Shown here: piece after piece, positions 61,146-64,000 of the stretch
Layout of the letters: the number at the start of each line of letters is the position of its first letter
Numbering within the stretch: position 1 is the stretch's first letter
Source of the DNA: Unio delphinus
Taxonomy: Eukaryota; Mollusca; Bivalvia; Unionida; Unionidae
Direction of reading: 5' to 3'
Length of the DNA stretch: 64,000 bases
NCBI GenBank assembly: GCA_029339505.1
Contig: JAQISU010000179.1
Location: forward strand, 9,442,501 to 9,506,500
Translations under genes and position numbers: made by a program
Notes under the pieces: model-generated
The model's input: only the letters and a program-made list of their open reading frames with translations
Told to the model about the DNA's origin: nothing
Database searches by the model: none

Positions 61146-62912
61146 AAACCCCTGAATGTAATAAACACAACTCAAAAGTTCGAATCACTTTGCACTTACA
61201 CGCCGCATGTCACCTTTTACTTGAATTCGCATAGCGTATCAAGAAAATAATTTTACGGATATCTCATAAAACTGAGAAAACTTTTTGATTTTGATAAGCC
61301 AGTAATGTTTAATTTACCGTTTCCCAAATAACTAAAACATTACAGCTAGAGCAATGGTAACAATTTAGTTCTGTTACAATCCTTTCCCTGTTAATGGCCA
61401 TTACAAATAATTACAGATGGGTAACACAAATATACTTAATAACAGGCTCAATGATGACAACTGAAAACTTATTGATTTTTAATTTTTGTTTTTCATTTAC
61501 TACAAATAAATTTTTGATGATTACTGAAATTGTGGTATTTTTAAGAGTTTAATTTGACTTAAGATGCAGCTCTAATAAAGTATGCTAAAAATAGTTGATA
61601 TAGAAATACGCAAGACTTTTGAAAAATAAAAAACAATTTCTAATGAAGCACAGTATGGAGAGAAAGGGTATAAAATAATTTAATTTTATTAAGAAAGCGT
61701 TCCATTCACAAAGCCTGAAATTAAGGGTCACAACGTACCGATTGATGACAAGACGAAAATGTTGTTAAATGCGTACAGAATTCTTCAGAAAAGGACGCCT
61801 TATATACGTCTATAGAGTCAATCCAAATAGTAAGCAGTTGAGATACCGTATTTACAGCTGATTCAATTTAGTATAAACAATGAGACTGGAACTTCATAAA
61901 GAGATATGGAGAGAATGTTCGTAAAAAACAAAATGGAAAACAATAGTGCTTAGTAATATTAACTAATTCAAATCAAGATGATAGCTGTTGTTAATGCCCT
62001 GTTAGGATGGCAGGACAGCAATCATTTTACAGATTTATCGATAGTGGATGTCAAAGCCACATTAGGCCAATGGCCATACAATTCGATCTATTCGATAGCT
62101 TAATAATTAACTGACACTGGTCGGAGGCAGAGGATCACACTGATCAAAGATACAACCTTCTTAAAGTTTTGCACACGTTACGTGCTTAGGGTGAATATCG
62201 TATGGCATACGATAGAAATAGATTAATAATATGGACGTGTTACAAAGTAGTGATGACCAAAACTGACATAGACATGAAAGTCGTGATAAACACAAAACAA
62301 CAGAAAAGATTTATGTCATATGGAAAAAGATGCAGTAAAAAAAGATCAAAAAACGAATTCAAGCGCATTGCTAGGTAACAAGGATACATTTAAGATAAAA
62401 ATAAACGAACTATAACAATCAAAACTTCATCAAACATGATTGCAATTGGCGCTGGATTTGATTGTTTGAAAGAGGAAATTAGGTTTAATAATATATAAAT
62501 AAGCCGACTTTGAAGAGAACACCAAGACATCTCGGGTTTTCATATTGCATTGCTTTCTTGTATTTAGATAGTAATTAAAGTGTGAATTTAACTCATACAG
62601 TCTTATGTGTTATGGAGACGACATTACCCAGGCTAGAAGCTGCTATTCAGCTAACGTTAAAGTTGCGGTTGTTGGACGCTTTTATAGTCTGAAATTACAC
62701 CCCGCATCGTACTTACAAATATTGAATTCACTATCATCAGTTATGTCTTGCTGAAATCATTCTACTATGCAAAATAAATCAGGCATCCTATTGTAAAATA
62801 AGCATCGGTGTATACACAACATTTACTAATTTAAATACTGACCTTTACGATTGTTGGAGTTATTATTTTCAATAGAATGGCGTATTCAAAAGCGATATTG
62901 AGGGACAGTAGG

Positions 62913-62915
<3 letters not shown>
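61146..62915. other. 1.8 kb intergenic, nothing recognised
   Basis: AT-rich without recognised genes or repeat families. Confidence 0.5.
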
Positions 62916-62957
<42 letters not shown>

Positions 62958-63271
62958 TGTGAACTATCGATTTTTAACGTAGCTTTAAAACATTTTTAGT
63001 CATATCGCTATGATGTCTGCAGTGCGACAGTTTATACTAATGTCTTAGCACTGGGGCATTATGCCGCAGACACGTAGTATGATGTCCCACCCAGTCACAT
63101 TATCCTGACACCAGATCAACCGGTCCTAACACTAACCTCTAAATGCTGAGCGCCAAGCGAGGCAGCTGTAAGTACCATTGTTTAAAAAGTCTTTGGTATG
63201 ATTCGACCGGGGTTCGAATCCTCCCGGAATCGATGCGTACGCTCTAACCACTAGGCCACCGGAGCGGTGAT
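62916..63271 (-). mobile_element. Near full-length SINE, family A, with (AC)n tail
   Basis: Minus strand: ccgctccggtggcctagtgg and ttagagcgtac (box A), ggattcgaaccccggtcgaa (box B region), then gttagtgttaggaccgg, gtcaggataatgtgac, tgccccagtgctaagacat, atatgactaaaaatg, acgttaaaaatcgatag and (AC)n. Confidence 0.88.
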
Positions 63272-63529
63272 AGGAGGATAAATAGCTTACTGTCTAGCAT
63301 ATATTGATAGCAACCATATGCTGAACAGCCGTGATCCTATCGAACTGATAAAACAGGAATACACACACAAGTAAGATTAAAGCACGAAAGAATTTTAAAG
63401 AAACACGCCCCTGTTCAATAAATATAAGACTGATACACTTAATTTAATTAGATGAAATACTGAGATAAAATAAAGTTTTGAAACAGGCTTTAAATAAGCT
63501 AATTGAAATAGCTTTACCCATAATTGATC

Positions 63530-63760
63530 TGCTCATTGTGTCGCGTGTTATGCGTTATGCCGCACGTGTTGCGATTTTGTGTTGCATGTGCTACGCTTGC
63601 GTCACATGAGCTGTACGTTGTGTCGTATGTGCTACGCTTTGTGTCGCATGTGCTATGCGCTGAGTCTCATATGATAGGCGATGTGTCGCAAGTGATACGG
63701 TTTGTGTCGCATGTGCTACGCATTATGTCGTATGTGCTATGCGTTGGTGCGAAGCATTTA
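63530..63760. repeat. Decayed tandem repeat, unit about 21 bp
   Basis: About ten units related to gtgtcgcatgtgctacgc(t/a)t. 21 is a multiple of 3, which explains the 89-codon frame across it. Confidence 0.85.
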
Positions 63761-64000
63761 ATGTTACATTTGGAAAGCAAAAATTCAAGGTAATACTTGC
63801 AAAACCGAGATAAACTAAACTTTCTTTCAGCCGTTTGGTGAACAACCGAACTGCGAGTTCATATTCGTTGCACTTATAATAATAAAATAACTGCTAACAA
63901 GCAGGAAAAGATAACTCAAGCAGACTTTAATACCTCCATTCCAAACATCATTGTACCTCTTACAAGAAAAACAGCACTGAAACCCCAAATAAATGTTTCA
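63761..64000. other. Right edge of window, nothing recognised
   Basis: AT-rich sequence without identified features. Confidence 0.5.

Noticed and set aside
60842..61250. Basic repeat protein (MSTTKKTKSRRERLS) or its opposite-strand counterpart
   Set aside because: A 45-bp tandem repeat opens frames on both strands; no start, splice or conservation evidence.
63524..63793. 89-codon Cys/His/Val-rich ORF
   Set aside because: Explained by a 21-bp tandem repeat.

Overview
The window is animal (metazoan) nuclear DNA, AT-rich and intron-rich, with no compact operon-like coding. It has spliced exons with GT/AG borders, many tRNA-derived SINEs, non-LTR and tyrosine-recombinase retrotransposon relics, and more than twenty minisatellite arrays. 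This suits a lophotrochozoan invertebrate, probably a mollusc. The phylum is inferred from general genome texture and is not proven by a marker gene.

The one gene that can be rebuilt with confidence is on the minus strand, from a splice acceptor at 37588 down to a stop codon at 13025. Twelve coding exons join with consistent phases into 1830 nt, which is 609 codons plus a stop. The product has a Ser/Thr-rich N-terminus, about eight ribonuclease-inhibitor-type leucine-rich repeats and two C-terminal EF-hands. This is the layout of LRRC74A-like proteins. The last coding intron (7.2 kb) splits the second EF-hand loop and holds a 4.3 kb array of a 30-bp minisatellite. Other introns hold 28-, 39-, 41-, 46- and 56-bp arrays, long TA tracts, a SINE and a dead RTE-like LINE.

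Layout. 1-4.0 kb: probable last two exons of an unidentified plus-strand gene, with a poly(A) signal near 3966; the intron between them holds a decayed DIRS/Ngaro-type element and a 51-bp minisatellite. 4-13 kb: intergenic DNA with SINEs and decayed repeats. 13-37.6 kb: the LRRC74A-like gene. 37.6-49.6 kb: SINEs, minisatellites, a long TA tract and a small hAT-like MITE. 49.6-53.1 kb: a 72-bp satellite with a 9-unit (648 bp) higher-order repeat. 53.6-56.6 kb: a decayed element carrying a retroviral-type integrase, possibly Maverick/Polinton-like. 56.6-64 kb: no recognised gene; more minisatellites and two SINEs.

No undescribed multi-gene system was found. The most notable points are the EF-hand split around a satellite-filled intron, minisatellites that start at 5' splice sites, the higher-order structure of two satellites, an inverted-repeat tyrosine-recombinase relic, and an orphan exon candidate inside the gene. 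No alignments or database searches could be run; family names rest on motif recognition.
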